NCBI GenBank assembly: GCA_025201375.1
Contig: JAIWZP010000003.1
Location: 744,001-808,000 of the forward strand
Reading direction: 5' to 3'
DNA length: 64,000 nt
DNA from: Gongronella butleri
Lineage: Eukaryota > Mucoromycota > Mucoromycetes > Mucorales > Cunninghamellaceae
Under the pieces are notes generated by a model that was given only the letters and a program-made list of their open reading frames with translations, ran no database searches and was not told the DNA's origin. Below are positions 21,641 through 33,007 of the stretch, piece after piece. Positions within the stretch are counted from its first letter, which is position 1; each line of letters opens with the position of its first letter. A program made the translations under genes and the position numbers.

Positions 21641-23582
21641 ATGAACCCTCCGTCCCCGCTGCAGAGGGCAAAAAGCCAATCGCTGGATACGCTGCCCGTG
21701 CCACGCGAGCCTGAAACCGTGGTGGTCCGCCGGTACAACACGGGCTCGCGGCGCTCGTTTCCAAAACGGCCGCCAATGCCGAAAAAGTCGTCGTTTTCGT
21801 ATTCGATGTCGACTTTTAGCGCGTACGGCCAATTGGCCAGCGAACGCTGGCTCTCGTCGAGCCACCACCACCATCATCATCATCACCATCATCATCACCA
21901 TCATGCTCACACGTCAGCCAAGGACGGGGACAGCATGGCCGAGTCGCACACTGAGAAAAGCGACGTGGCAAGCCAAAACGACGAAGAAAGCATCGTCAGT
22001 GACGCCACGCCCAAGGCATCGACTCGCAAAACGCTGTTCATGTTTTTAAAAGCATGTGTCTCCAGTGGTGTGCTCTTTTTGCCCCGTGGGTAAGGTCAAT
22101 GGCTCTCCTTTTATTCTTCTTTTTCTCGTTTTTTTTTTCTTTGTCTTTTATTTTTTCCCTCTCGTACGCGTTTTTCAACTGACGCATCCTTCTTTCTTCC
22201 TTTTTTTTAATTGCATTTGCACGGCGTTGCTCTGTTTTGCAATCAAGGTTTTACAATGGCGGGTTGGGTCTTTCCATGGTGTTGATGGTACTTGTTGCCG
22301 GTGTGTGCCTATTTTCGTTTTTGCGGCTTGTCAAGGCTCACCAAAGGATTGGCGGCGACTATGGTGATCTTGGAGGCGAATTGTACGGGCGCAGCATCAA
22401 GTACGCGGTGTATTTTTTTATTGTCATTTCGCAATTGGGCTTTGTTTGCTCGTATTTTATCTTTGTTGCTGGGAACCTTGTGAATGTGGTGCAAGGGCTC
22501 AGCCAGTGCCGTGTGCAACTGCCCATGAGCGTGTGGATTTGGGTACCATTGGCGGTGCTGATCCCCATGGTGCTTGTGCGACACATTGCTAAGCTGTCGC
22601 TGACGGCCATTGTGGCCGATGTATTTATTTTGTTCGGATTGATCTCCGTGTTGTATTTTACGGGCGTGCAGCTGAAGCAAGCCGGTGCAGGGCCAAACAT
22701 CCAGGCCGTCAACGTGGACGGTTTTGCTTTGATGATCGGCACCGCCGTGTTTTCCTTTGAATGCGTCGGCCTCGTGATCCCGCTGGCAGAAAGTATGGCG
22801 CAACCTGAAAAATTCCCTTTGGTCGTGTGGATGGGCATGATCATTGTGTGCATCATCTACCTCGTCATTGGCAGCATCTCATACATCGCCTACGGCGACC
22901 GCATCCAAGCCGCTGTCATTTACAATTTCCCTCCCGGAAATCCACTCACCATGGCTGTACAGCTCATGTACTCGATTGCCGTCATCCTGTCGTAGGTGTC
23001 CCTCTCTCTCAAAACAAAAAAGAAAAAGAAAAAGAAAAAGAAAAAAATGCAAGCAATGGCCACTGACGCGCCGCAAACTATCCTATTTTCGCGTTTGCAG
23101 GATCCCGTTGATGCTATTTCCGGCGATTAAGATCACTGAGAGCTGTCTGTTCTACAAGTGCCCCTCTGGGACACAAAGCCAAGCGGTCAAATGGGGAAAA
23201 AACCTGTTTCGGTGCGCGCTGACGTTTTTGTGCGCGGCGACGGCGCAATTCGTGGGCGGCGACAACCTCGACAAGTTTGTGGCACTAGGTAAAAAAGACA
23301 ATGGCGCGCTTTTGCCGCGCGCGTGAGGCACTAAAAGCTTTTATTGTTTTATTAGTCGGGTCGGTAGCATGCATTCCATTGTGCTACGTGTTTCCGGGCA
23401 TGTTTCATTGGAAGATCGCGCAAAAGACGTCAGACAAGATCCTGGATATGGCATTGGTGGCCCTTGGCGTGGGCCTTATGGCATACACGTTCTGGGTGGC
23501 TGTGGATTCGTTTCTCCAGCCCATGCAGCCAATCACCAAGGTGCAAGAACTTTGCGACGCCCATCACGCCATCGAGGGTTAA
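21641..23582 (+). CDS. Vacuolar amino acid transporter (AAAP/Avt family)
   Basis: Four exons: 21641-22089, 22248-22991, 23101-23288 and 23356-23582, giving 535 residues. A hydrophilic N-terminal tail of about 135 residues (including 14 consecutive His at about 74-87) precedes an Aa_trans membrane domain. That domain begins LFMFLKACVSSGVLFLPRGF, the classic first helix of Avt3/Avt4-type transporters, and continues with GLVIPLAESM and YNFPPGNP motifs and about eleven helices. Relatives in yeast export neutral or basic amino acids from the vacuole by proton coupling. The substrate is not readable here. The second donor is GTAGGT directly overlapping an in-frame TAG, so splicing is needed for full length. 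Neighbouring Vma22 and Shr3 also concern vacuolar acidification and amino acid permeases. Confidence 0.88.
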
Positions 23583-23764
23583 AAAAAATAAAAAGCAAAC
23601 TTGTGTGTGTGTTTGACATTTTCACGGGTGCGCAAAATGCAGCTGTTGGTTGAACCAACCAAATCACGCGCATAATTTGGGAGAGAAAAAAAAAAGCTTC
23701 TGGTGAATTCCCACACGCTCCATTCACCGACCAAAAACGTCATGCCACCCAGGCAATTGCAGCG

Positions 23765-23776
23765 CTATATTTAAAT
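23765..23776 (+). promoter_or_regulatory. TATA-like element upstream of the Stf2-like gene
   Basis: CTATATTTAAAT lies 84-95 bases before the ATG at 23860. It is followed by a long C/T-rich run (23795-23830), a common arrangement for fungal core promoters. Confidence 0.35.
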
Positions 23777-23859
23777 GGGTTGACTCCCATCCGCTCTTTT
23801 TTTTTCTCTTTTTTTTCTTTTCTTCACTTGTTCACTTCAATTCACTGAATTTCAAGCCA

Positions 23860-24411
23860 ATGACCCGTTCAAAGGACGCTCCTTACACGCAGAACCATGA
23901 CCGCCATGTTGCCAGGTAAATTGGGCGCGCAGGTGTGACGCCGTACGCAGCACACACTCAATTTTTTTTATTTAAATCCGCGCAGAAACGGCGCCGACAT
24001 CCGCGGGACTATGAAGAAGAATGGCGCTGGCCAAGGCAATTGGGGCTCGTATGAAGATGAATTCTCGTTTGTCGACGAAGACGCGCACGCTCCCACCGCG
24101 CAAAGTCGTCAAAAGTTGCAGGTAAGCTGTTTTCTCTCGTGGTCCATGGGCGCCAATTGTTGGCAAATTGGCGCGTCCCCCCCCCCGGTCCCCACGCCCA
24201 TTCCACATCCCCACACACGATCTCACGCCCCTTTCCTAACTTTTTTTTTTTGAAACGCGAATTTCGCCAATTTGTAGCTTGTTGATGAAGAGACTTTCCA
24301 ATCGTTGCGCCAAACTGAGCAAAATGTAAGTGTTCCTCCCAACCCGCCGTCCGTCATCATCCCTTTACCTTCGCAACCCAACTAATCTTCCATCCGCAAC
24401 CATAGTCGTAA
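23860..24411 (+). CDS. Stf2/Tma10-like small protein
   Basis: Four exons: 23860-23915, 23986-24121, 24278-24325 and 24406-24411, giving 81 residues. The central block from NGADIRGTMKKNGAGQGNWG to EDEF matches the conserved core of yeast Stf2 and Tma10 (about 85 residues, GKGNWG followed by an acidic Asp/Glu segment). These are small hydrophilic proteins described as stabilising the F1Fo-ATPase inhibitor complex and as stress/desiccation-associated. The last exon is only six bases, TCG plus the TAA stop, reached through an ACCATAG acceptor. Without that splice the frame runs into the intron (GTAAGT). The gene is convergent with VMA22. Confidence 0.75.
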
Positions 24412-24637
24412 AAAAAAAATAGCCATTTGCTCTCCCCCCTTTCTTGTTTGTTTGTATTTCCTTTTTTTGCTTCTGTTTCTTCCCCCCGTCCCCTTCTCTT
24501 TGCTTCATTGTCAATGCAACTCTGTGAATAAATTGTCTCGTTTTTCTCTCCCTTTCTCTTGACTCCGCGCGCGGCACGAAGCGCGCATCCATGCGGCAAA
24601 CAATGAGCCAACAAACAAATAAATAAAAAAATGGAGC

Positions 24638-25539
24638 TCAACTCGCGTCATTCTCCAAAGTTTTATTCGCTTTCTTGGCCTCCAGGTCCTTGTATTGTTT
24701 CTCTAGGACCTCTAGCTGGCGGACCATGTTGGCAATCTCGACAATGTGCGGCAGCGCTAACATAAAAAAGAAAAAGAAAAAAAGAAAAAGGCAGGTTGTC
24801 AGCGCGTCTGAGCCGCATCATCCTTGGACTCAAGTATATTCCTCACCTTTTTTAAAGTGGTCCTGGCTCGTTCGCAGCGAGGGCGAGACGAGCAGGCCGA
24901 ACCAATGCAGAGGATCATTGTTGGCTCTGACCTTTGTCGACTTTTTGCCCGACTTTTTCTCGTCAAGCTCCCACTCTTGCTGGTCCTCGTCGTCCTGCGG
25001 CTCCTTTTGCACCCAGACCTCTCCGCGGTTTGTCTTACGCTGACGGAGCGTCTTGTTTGTGGCGTCATCCGTCCTTTGGATGAAAAATTCATTAAATGTG
25101 TCGTCATTGGCTGTGTGTCCAGATTTGTCCTCCTTGTCGTCGTCGTCGCTGTCATGCTGGCCACTGAATCAGGAGACACCAAAAAAAAAAAAAAAAAAAA
25201 AAGGCATGAGCCTGGCCCAAGTTGCTCGTTTAAACAAGGGACTTACACGCGCACTTGGGCTTTCATGCGTTCGTCATAGGAGAAATGACTGATGGTCTTT
25301 GCGCCCATGGTATATTTGGCGTGGGCCAGGTCCAGAAAGCCCTGGATACGTCACGAGGCACACACAAAACCCGTTGAGTGACCTGAGTCTTGGCCCTTTT
25401 TTTTTTTTTTTTTTTTTTTTACCTTTTGTAGTTCTTTTGCCACGGCGCTGCGTTGGTGGGCATAGTCGTTCATCTTGCTGAGGTATGCAAGCGACAGGGT
25501 ATCGAGCTTTTGGCTTATTGACTGGAGCGAGTCGTCCAT
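24638..25539 (-). CDS. VMA22: V-ATPase assembly factor Vma22/CCDC115
   Basis: Four exons on the minus strand: 25539-25423, 25341-25247, 25163-24847 and 24756-24638, giving 215 residues. The N-terminal helix (LDTLSLAYLSKMNDYAHQ), then GFLDLAHAKYTMGAKTISHF, and the C-terminal DPLHWFGLLVSPSLRTSQ are the diagnostic blocks of CCDC115/Vma22, which acts in the ER to assemble the V0 sector of the vacuolar proton ATPase. The middle (about 75-140) is charged and low complexity. The C-terminus is a predicted coiled coil (MVRQLEVLEKQYKDLEAKK). The first intron carries about 30 T on the + strand. The gene lies in tandem with SHR3, whose stop is 208 bases upstream of this start. Confidence 0.88.
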
Positions 25540-25747
25540 AGTCTGAGATAGTAACAAGCAAAAGGGGGAAAAAAGTAAGAAGAAATAAAAAAAAAAAAAA
25601 ACAAGTCATCAGGTGGAAATTATGGCGGATTGGCCACCCTAAAAAAGGTGACGCCCGACCTAGGCAAATGCTTTATTGTTTTAAAACGCGCAAGAATGGC
25701 GGACGCGACAAATTATGATACACATTTTAAGGATGCGCAAGAGCAAT

Positions 25748-26782
25748 TCAATTATTCTTCTTGCTGGAGGCGGTGGCATCTGCCTCGCCCTCAGTCGGCT
25801 CCGTGCCCTCGACGGCCTGCGCAGAGCCGGATTTCCTCATGACGAACAAATGAGCGAGTTGCAGACCAATGATGCCTGTTTGAACAAAAAAAAAAAAGAA
25901 AAAAAAATAGACGTGTTAGCTCCTTCCTTTGGCTCAATTCACTTCTCTATCTCTCTGCTTACCTGTGATGGCCAACACCTGAATAAAGTGGCTCGCAGCA
26001 ATGGTCTGCTCAACAACAAAGAAAAAAAAAATGAGCGATGCTTTCCGCGGCCAGACCCAAACACCCTCGTCGCGCGCTTTTTATTTTTTTTTTACCTTGA
26101 GAGCCGTCAGCAATTGGCTCTCCGTGGACGAGGCATCGGCAATGGTGACCAGAGCTATGGAACAAGATGGCGGTCAGATTCAATATTCCGCGTTTTCATC
26201 CTTTTGTCGCGGGTGGCGCGTGCTGCATGCCCCAATTGGTTGACTTACAAGGCTTGACCGAGGACGCAAACGTGGACACGGCGAACAAGAGCAACACTAG
26301 AGGAAAAAGAAAAAAGAAATCAGATTGACGTGCTCTCTTTCTCTTTTTCTTCCTCCTTACCAACAGATGCGCCATCAAACAGCTTAGAGTCCAGCTCACC
26401 ACCGGCGAGACCGGCACTGATGCCGCACACACCGATGAAGAGGTTGGCCAGAGGCACGTATTGAAGCACCTGGGGGAGCTCCGTCTGCGCCTTGTAATAC
26501 ATCTAACGGTGCAAAAACAGGCAAAATGAGCTAATGCACGCATTTCACGCCCCAATCGATCCACTTACGACGCCACGCGCGATATCCTGAGGGCCAATAG
26601 GGCTGGCCTTCCACAGCATGTCGTAGTCGTACGCCCAGTCAGACCAGAACGTCTAGTGAAACAAAAAAAGAGTGAATATGGAAACAGACTCTGACCAGCA
26701 CGACACCGCTTACGCCATAGGCAAAGAAGCAGGAACACAGGATCATGACGGCCTTGGACTTTTGATGAGGTGCTTTCTTCAT
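25748..26782 (-). CDS. SHR3: Shr3-family ER chaperone for amino acid permeases
   Basis: Seven small exons on the minus strand: 26782-26714, 26652-26569, 26502-26361, 26296-26249, 26154-26096, 26005-25963 and 25875-25748, giving 190 residues. Four hydrophobic segments and the blocks WAYDYDMLWK (about 27-36), SKLFDGASVVLLLFAV, and TIAASHFIQVLAITGLIGLQ correspond to the Shr3 membrane domain, where yeast has DYNLLWK, LFDGGSL and NVIAASQ. Shr3 resides in the ER and keeps amino acid permeases soluble for COPII export. The C-terminal tail is hydrophilic and ends KKNN, close to a dilysine-type retrieval signal. The family call rests on pattern memory, not alignment. Confidence 0.82.
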
Positions 26783-28881
26783 CGTGGAGAATAGGGTTGC
26801 GTGAAAAAAATGGGACGGTGGGAGAGAACAGTGAGAAAAGGCCGAATTTGGCTCGCTGTCCATGGTTTTTGACTGATATGCCCAAACTCCGACATTGCCC
26901 GCCCCGCACGCAAACTTTATTGCCTTTCCGATCAATTTCCTAATTGTGCGCAGCCAAGGTGGTCCATGCATTGCGTAAAACTTTAGCAAATTCCCAGTTT
27001 TTACTAAAATATCAATGATTCAATGTTTAAAAGTATATGATCTGTGTGCCCCCTTTGTGAAAATTCTGATGGGTTAATCCATAATGCATGATATGTAGCC
27101 AGCGGTGCATTGTAAAGTATTTTTGACTCTCTGTTGTCGCAAAGCCGCAGAAATGCTCACATTTCAGTTATTACTCTTGACCTGCTGCTTTGAACCCATT
27201 TTAAATTAGCGCAACGAGTAAAAATCACAAGCGCAAGCAACCTTGCCGCGGATAAAAAGGGTGACCGCACAAGCGGTTGTTCAGGAATTCACGATAAAAG
27301 CATTTTTCTTGTTTTTTTGTCGATTTTCGATGGATTTGCAGCTTGCAAGGGGCTCATCTCATCGAACCTGCTGTTCCAGCGCTGCTCGTTCAAATGAGCC
27401 TAATTACAGATTGCTGCGGTCCTTGGATCGCGCGTAAGCACAATTTTAAAAATCGTGAATTTTCCATGGGAAACCATCATGGATTTATAAAAAAATGCAA
27501 AATCAAGGTCCTCAGACCACCACACCATTCAATCACATGGTAAACATGTCGCATTTACCTAGAGGAAGATAATCAAAATCAGGGGTACATGGACTGGTTG
27601 TCGCGTAAAACGCGAAAAGCTGTTATTTTTCGTCCCAGAGTAAACTCAACGAGGATTAGGCGCAGCGCCTTGAGATACGCACCATCAAATAGGCCTAGGC
27701 TCGCTGCGTCGGTGGACATGGATGATTCATGCAAAAAGTAATTTTTTTTGCTCTTTTTCCACCGTTTGAAATTCATATATAACATTCGACGCGTGATAAA
27801 CCGCGTAAGCCGTCGAGTTGCACGCGCCTGTTTCTTATTTCGTCCACGCGCCCAGCGTTTTTCTTGCTAGTGGACGCGGCGGCGCAGTTTTATGGAAGTG
27901 TTTTTCGTATGCAATTTGCATTTGAAATGAAATCTAAAATCGCTCATTGCTTGTGACTGGGCAGATGAAGCAGCTTATTTTTTTTTTTGCGCTTTTTGTC
28001 TTTTCATCGTGCAATGATTTTCGTGTGCAAGTTTGGTGCAATTCTGGAGAGCTAGTTTTTCGATTTTTGATTTGAAGCTCGACGGTGACTAAGTTTTGAT
28101 TTGTCTGTTGCGCGCCCCAATCAACTGTAACAGCCGTACCTATCTATGCCACGCGAGGTTTCGACCTCGCCTTTTCACGCCACGATGCTTTTTGCGGCAT
28201 TGCAGTGTCATGGAGGGCCGCTTGTCGCCGATTCACTGTTAAACGGGATTTTTCTAAAGAGTGCATACAAAAAAACTCGTCGATGATATCCTCAAAGTTG
28301 CTTTGGTAGACGATTGACATGAACAAGCAACGGTTCACTGTATTGTCGACCCTTGGTTTTGCAATTTCAAGCTGAAAAAAAAAGAAAGGAAATTTTGGGC
28401 ATAAAAAAACAGATTTGGCTTGCACCATCACAAAATCCTTACCAGACGAGCCCCCTAGTCTGCGCATCTACACGCGTCTGATGACATGCGACTCATTACT
28501 GTATCTTTCATTTCTCGCGGCGCAATCGCGTGTTCTGGCTTTTTCAACGTGATGAACCGTGTTTGCCGATTTTGTGTCTATGTAAAAGTTTCCAATGGCT
28601 CCATTGGTGATCTCTGTGTGATTTATATTGCGGCAAGTGCGCTGGCCACACAAAAAGAAACAAAAGAAGGCAGAATGATTGGCTTCGCAGGCAAGGTTAC
28701 AATGGCAAGGTTACAATGGCAGAATTGCTGCTGAGCGCGCTTCTGTGCAATGCAGGATTTTGATCTCCGCCGTGATGCAGATTGCTGCCTTTGATAAAAG
28801 ATCAGATCTTTCCCTATTTTGAATTGTTTGCCTCGTTTCTCTTTCCTTGTTTCCTTTTTTTTATTTTTTTATTTATTTACT
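26783..28881. other. Intergenic region with inverted repeat copy R1-B
   Basis: No supported gene. R1-B covers about 27290-28115 in reverse orientation, and a perfect 7-bp hairpin (28153-28170) sits just beyond it. A direct duplication of 14 bases (GGCAAGGTTACAAT) is at about 28691-28718. The last 60 bases before the ATG at 28882 are T/C-rich. Confidence 0.6.
27290..28115 (-). repeat. Dispersed repeat R1, copy B (inverted relative to A and C)
   Basis: The reverse complement follows R1-A in order. From the right end: CCAAACTTGCACACGAAAATCATTGC (complement near 28030), the hairpin (27788-27807), TTGAGTTTACTCTGGGACGAAAAATAACAGCTTTTCGCG (complement of about 27600-27645), the CATGTTTACCATGTGATTGAATGG block (27525-27550) and CATTTGAACGAGCAGCGCTGGAA (27370-27395). 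Copies differ by scattered substitutions and small indels, so the family is not recent. Confidence 0.75.
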
Positions 28882-31800
28882 ATGGACGATGATCCTCCGG
28901 GGCCCAAGCGGCTGCCGCTCAATGCGCACAGTCCTGCAGCGAGTGCCGAAGTGGTGTATTCTACGTCGCCTCAGGCGATCCCATCTATGTATCGGTCGTT
29001 GACGGACACAATATCGTTTCCTCCGTCGTCATTGACAAGCGAGGTGGATGTCATTATGGACGACGGCACCGTGCAAAAGCGGTCCGTGTCGCTTTCTACC
29101 ATACCCGACCAAGATATCCCTGTGGAGGAAGAGTAAAAAGGAAAAAAATGAGAAAAAGGATGGATTGACACTTTTTTTATGATTTTAGGTCACCTTGGCT
29201 CTTCTCCACACATCCTCCACGATACGAGCGTGACGACACGCGATCCGCCGGTAGCAGCGAGCATTCTGACGAGGAATCGAGCAGCAGCAGTGATGAAGAT
29301 GACAGCGATTCGCCCTTTTTCCCTCCACAGCCTCGCACAACCGGTTCTTCGTATGTTTTTATGGACCGTGCGGCGCCTGTGCCTTGGTACAAGGTGCCTG
29401 CGACATGCTTTCGGTACCTTTTGGGCGCGCTCAGATTGACGCCGCGCGGCCAATTGGTGCTTAAATGCAGCTTTGCGTATTTGCTGGGCTCGCTTTTCAC
29501 GTTTATTCCTGCGCTCAATGCGCTCATTGGCAACAATCGCACGTCCAGCCACCTTGTTGCGACGGCCACCGTGTTTTTCAACCCTGCAAAGACATTGGGC
29601 GGCATGGTCGAGGCGGCCGCCTATGGCTGGGGATACACGCTCTTTGCTTTGCTCGTGTGTATGGGCTCCATGCTCACCACCGATCATTTTGTCGATCAGG
29701 GCCAATTCATCGTGGCCCACGCGATCTCGCTCTTTGTCTGGCTTGCCGGATCCACTTTTGTCGTCGCGTTCTTAAAAGCCCATTGGAACAAACCACCCGT
29801 CGCCACAGGTAAAATGAGAGAAAAAAAAAAAGAAAAACGCGACTTTTTCGTCCTTGCAAATCCACCTGACCCTCGACTTTTATCTTGCTCCATCCATTTT
29901 AGCGTCCAGTCTGTGCTTCATCATCATCTTCATCATTGTGGTGCGCGAAGGGTCGGCCAACAAGGGCGATTTCGATACCACGCGCATTCAAGAGATTTAC
30001 GAAGCCATTGCCATTGGCGCCATCATCACCATCACGAGTTGTGCCGTCTTTTGGCCGTCGTCGGCGTCCAAAAAGCTTCGGTATGTGTTGCCTTATCAAT
30101 GGAGAAAAAAAAAGGGGGGGAGGTCACATTGGCGAATGATGTCATACACAGTGTGCGCACCATTCTCATCTTTTTTTTTTTTTATGATGTGTAGCAACAA
30201 CATTGACACTGCGTTGTCGTCGTATCGGATCTTGCTGAAGCTGCTGACCAAGACGTTTCTGCTGGATGATGATTTGCCTGAATTCAAGGCGAATCGCACG
30301 TTGCAAAAGGCGATTGACGACCATCGCGCAAGTTTCACGGCTTTACAAAAGTCACTGCAGGAGGCCCGATTCGAACGTGTGTGGAATGGGCACATGCGGA
30401 AGCACGAGGCCGATTATGCGCACATTGTCGAGAACATGGAGCGGCTTGCGCAATACATGGGCGGTCTGCGCAGCAGTTGTGGTCTGCAATTTGAATTTGC
30501 TAACCAGCAAGATCCACAAACCAATGGGGCAGCTGCGCCCAAGTCGTCGACGCATGCCACTGAAACGTCCCCATTGCTTGCGCGACAAGCGACCAATGCG
30601 TCCTCGCGACAAATGAAACGCGGTTTGACGCGATCGCGTACTCAGCAGCAAGACTCTTGGAACATTCGCGCGGGCTTCCGGCGGCGCAAGATCCAGGACC
30701 AGCTCAAGCGCACGCGCACATTGGAACGATCGCGGTCCATGATGCATTACGCGGCCACGGACGTGTCGGACGACGCGCCTTTGGGCCTGAGGAGCGATTC
30801 GTTTGAAAATAACGTGTTTGATGAGCCATGGACGGTGCAAGACGACCAATTCACTACGTACATCAGCAGCATCAAGAAACCACTAAAGTCACTCGCGTAC
30901 ACGTGCAAGCAGACACTCTATCACTTGCAAACACGCTTCGCTACCCGCCCTTCCTCATCCGCCAACGACAAATTACGAATCCCCACCATCGCCACGCTGC
31001 GCGCCAACCTCAACAAGGCCATTGCCCTCTTTGAAGTGTCCCAGCGCCGCGCATTGCATCACCTGCATCAGCAAAAGCAAGAAAACCAAGGCCCTACAGA
31101 GCAAGTCTTCCTGGTCTACTTTTTTGTCTTTAACATGGTCGAATTCGCGCGTCATCTCGTCAAGCTTGTCGATGCCGTCGGCCGCCTCGAGCAGCCACCG
31201 CAACGTCAAGACAACAAAAAGGGCCTCAAACAGCCAGCGTGTAAAAAATTGGAGTGTGACGAGGAGAAATTGAGGGGAAAATGGCGAATTGACGTTACCC
31301 TTTTTTTTTATTTTATTTTTTTGTGAATTAGTCACGGAATTCGAGGATTTCATCCCCAATGAGCGCAATCAGATGGACACACTGCACACGCCTGTGCCAA
31401 AGACGGCGTGGCGCCGATTCTTCATCCGCCTATGGCAGACTCTCTCGCTTTTTAAGCAGCAAAAGCTGCGGTACGCCATCAAGGCCACTGTGGCCGCCAT
31501 CTTGCTGGCCATCCCGGCGTTTTTGGAAAGCACCAATGAATGGTTCCGCGAATGGCGCATGGAATGGGCATTGATCACGGTAAAAACAAAAAAAAAAGTC
31601 AATAGATGCAAAACGATGCCATCGGACGCGTTTTTTGCGCGTTTTATCCGCGCTTTCCCATCGCACCACTTGCACGGTTGCCTAACACGTTTTTTATGAT
31701 TAGCTCATGGTGGTGATGACGCCTACGGTGGGCGGGACGAACATTGTGGCAGTGTATCGCATTTTTTCCACGATTTTGGGGTGCTACAGTGCAGTGGCGC

Positions 31801-33007
31801 TGTACCAATTGTTCCCGGGCAACATGGTGATGTTACCTTTGGTGACGTGGCTGTTTTCCATTCCGAATTTCTGGCTGATTTTGAACCACAAGCATGGCAA
31901 ATTTGGGCAATTCACGCTTTTGGCGTACAATCTCGTGATGCTCAACAAGTACAACGATCGAGAGACGGACCGCATCGAGGTGTGGGAGCTTGCCTTCCAG
32001 CGTTGCGTGAGTATCCTTGTGGGCGTGGTGTTTGGTCTGGTGGCCACAGCATATGTGTGGCCGTATGAGGCGCGTGTCGAATTGCGCAAGGGCATTTCGG
32101 ATTTGCTTTTGCGTCTCGCGTGGCTTTACCAAAAGCTGGTGGCCGTGTACTCGGAGCGGCCCGTCGACAAGCCATTCCATCCTGTGGATTCTGGCAGCGA
32201 TGATTCGGACAATGGCGAGGACCTTGGCTGCGACTCTCGCCAAAGAGACCACCGGTGCCGCCGGCAACTCTTTTTAACGCCCGACGTCCAGCGCAAGCTG
32301 CTGCGGCGTACATTTATGCGACACGAATTGGCTTTGCAGCGCGAATTGCTGTTTTTGCAGGATTTGCTCAACCAGACGCCCAACGAGCCGCGTCTAAAGG
32401 GCCAATTCCCGGTCGCCACGTACCGCATCATGCTTGACTCGTGCCAAAACATCGTCGACAAGTTTTTGAGCATGCGAATGCTCATTCTGCGCGACACGTG
32501 GTTCGATGACATTCAGTCCGATTTCATTTTACCTGTCGCAAGCGCGCGCCGCGAGATGGTTGGCAACGTGCTTCTCTACTTTTACCTCCTGGCCTCGGCT
32601 CTGCACCTAAAGACACCCTTGCCACCCTATTTCCCGCCGGCAAAACAGGCTTGGAAACGCCTGCTCGGCCAATTGCGCGAAATCTCGGAACACAAGCAAA
32701 AGCTCGCCCTGGAAAAGGACTATGTGTACATTTTTTATTACGCGTATGTCACCATGATGGAGGACATTATCCGCGAATTGGACAAGGTAAGGCTAAAGCT
32801 GCAGTGGAGAATACAGCACGCGGTTGCTTTTGTGTGTTTGTGAGCCTGACGACCCTTTTCCCCCCCCTTTTTTTTCTGTAGCTCGGTGACACGATGACCC
32901 ACCTGTTTGGCAGCATCATTCCCCACGATCAATGGGAGCATTTGTTTGCAACCGACATTGAGCAGCAGCAAGCATCCGTCCCGCTTTTGTCGTCGTCATC
33001 CTCCTGA
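28882..33007 (+). CDS. Bre4-like multi-pass membrane transporter (fusaric-acid-resistance/DUF2421-DUF2422 family)
   Basis: Seven exons: 28882-29132, 29189-29808, 29903-30080, 30195-31240, 31332-31579, 31704-32786 and 32882-33007, giving 1183 residues. After an acidic Ser-rich N-terminus (about 85-150) comes a six-helix ER-transporter-like region (from LVLKCSFAYLLGSLFTFIPA to about 350), then a long cytosolic stretch. A second membrane block follows (LRYAIKATVAAILLAIPAFL, then MVVMTPTVGGTNIVAVYRIF), matching FUSC-type half-transporters, and a C-terminal DUF2421-like cytosolic domain. This is the architecture of yeast Bre4 and related fungal proteins linked to brefeldin A sensitivity. Substrates are unknown. 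The 1046-base exon 4 holds the linker. Intron 4 uses donor CGT|GTAAAA, chosen because it keeps phase. Confidence 0.85.

Noticed and set aside
28090..28180. Possible tRNA gene around the GCGAGGTTTCGACCTCGC hairpin
   Set aside because: No acceptor stem, D-arm or anticodon arm could be paired around it; kept only as a hairpin observation.
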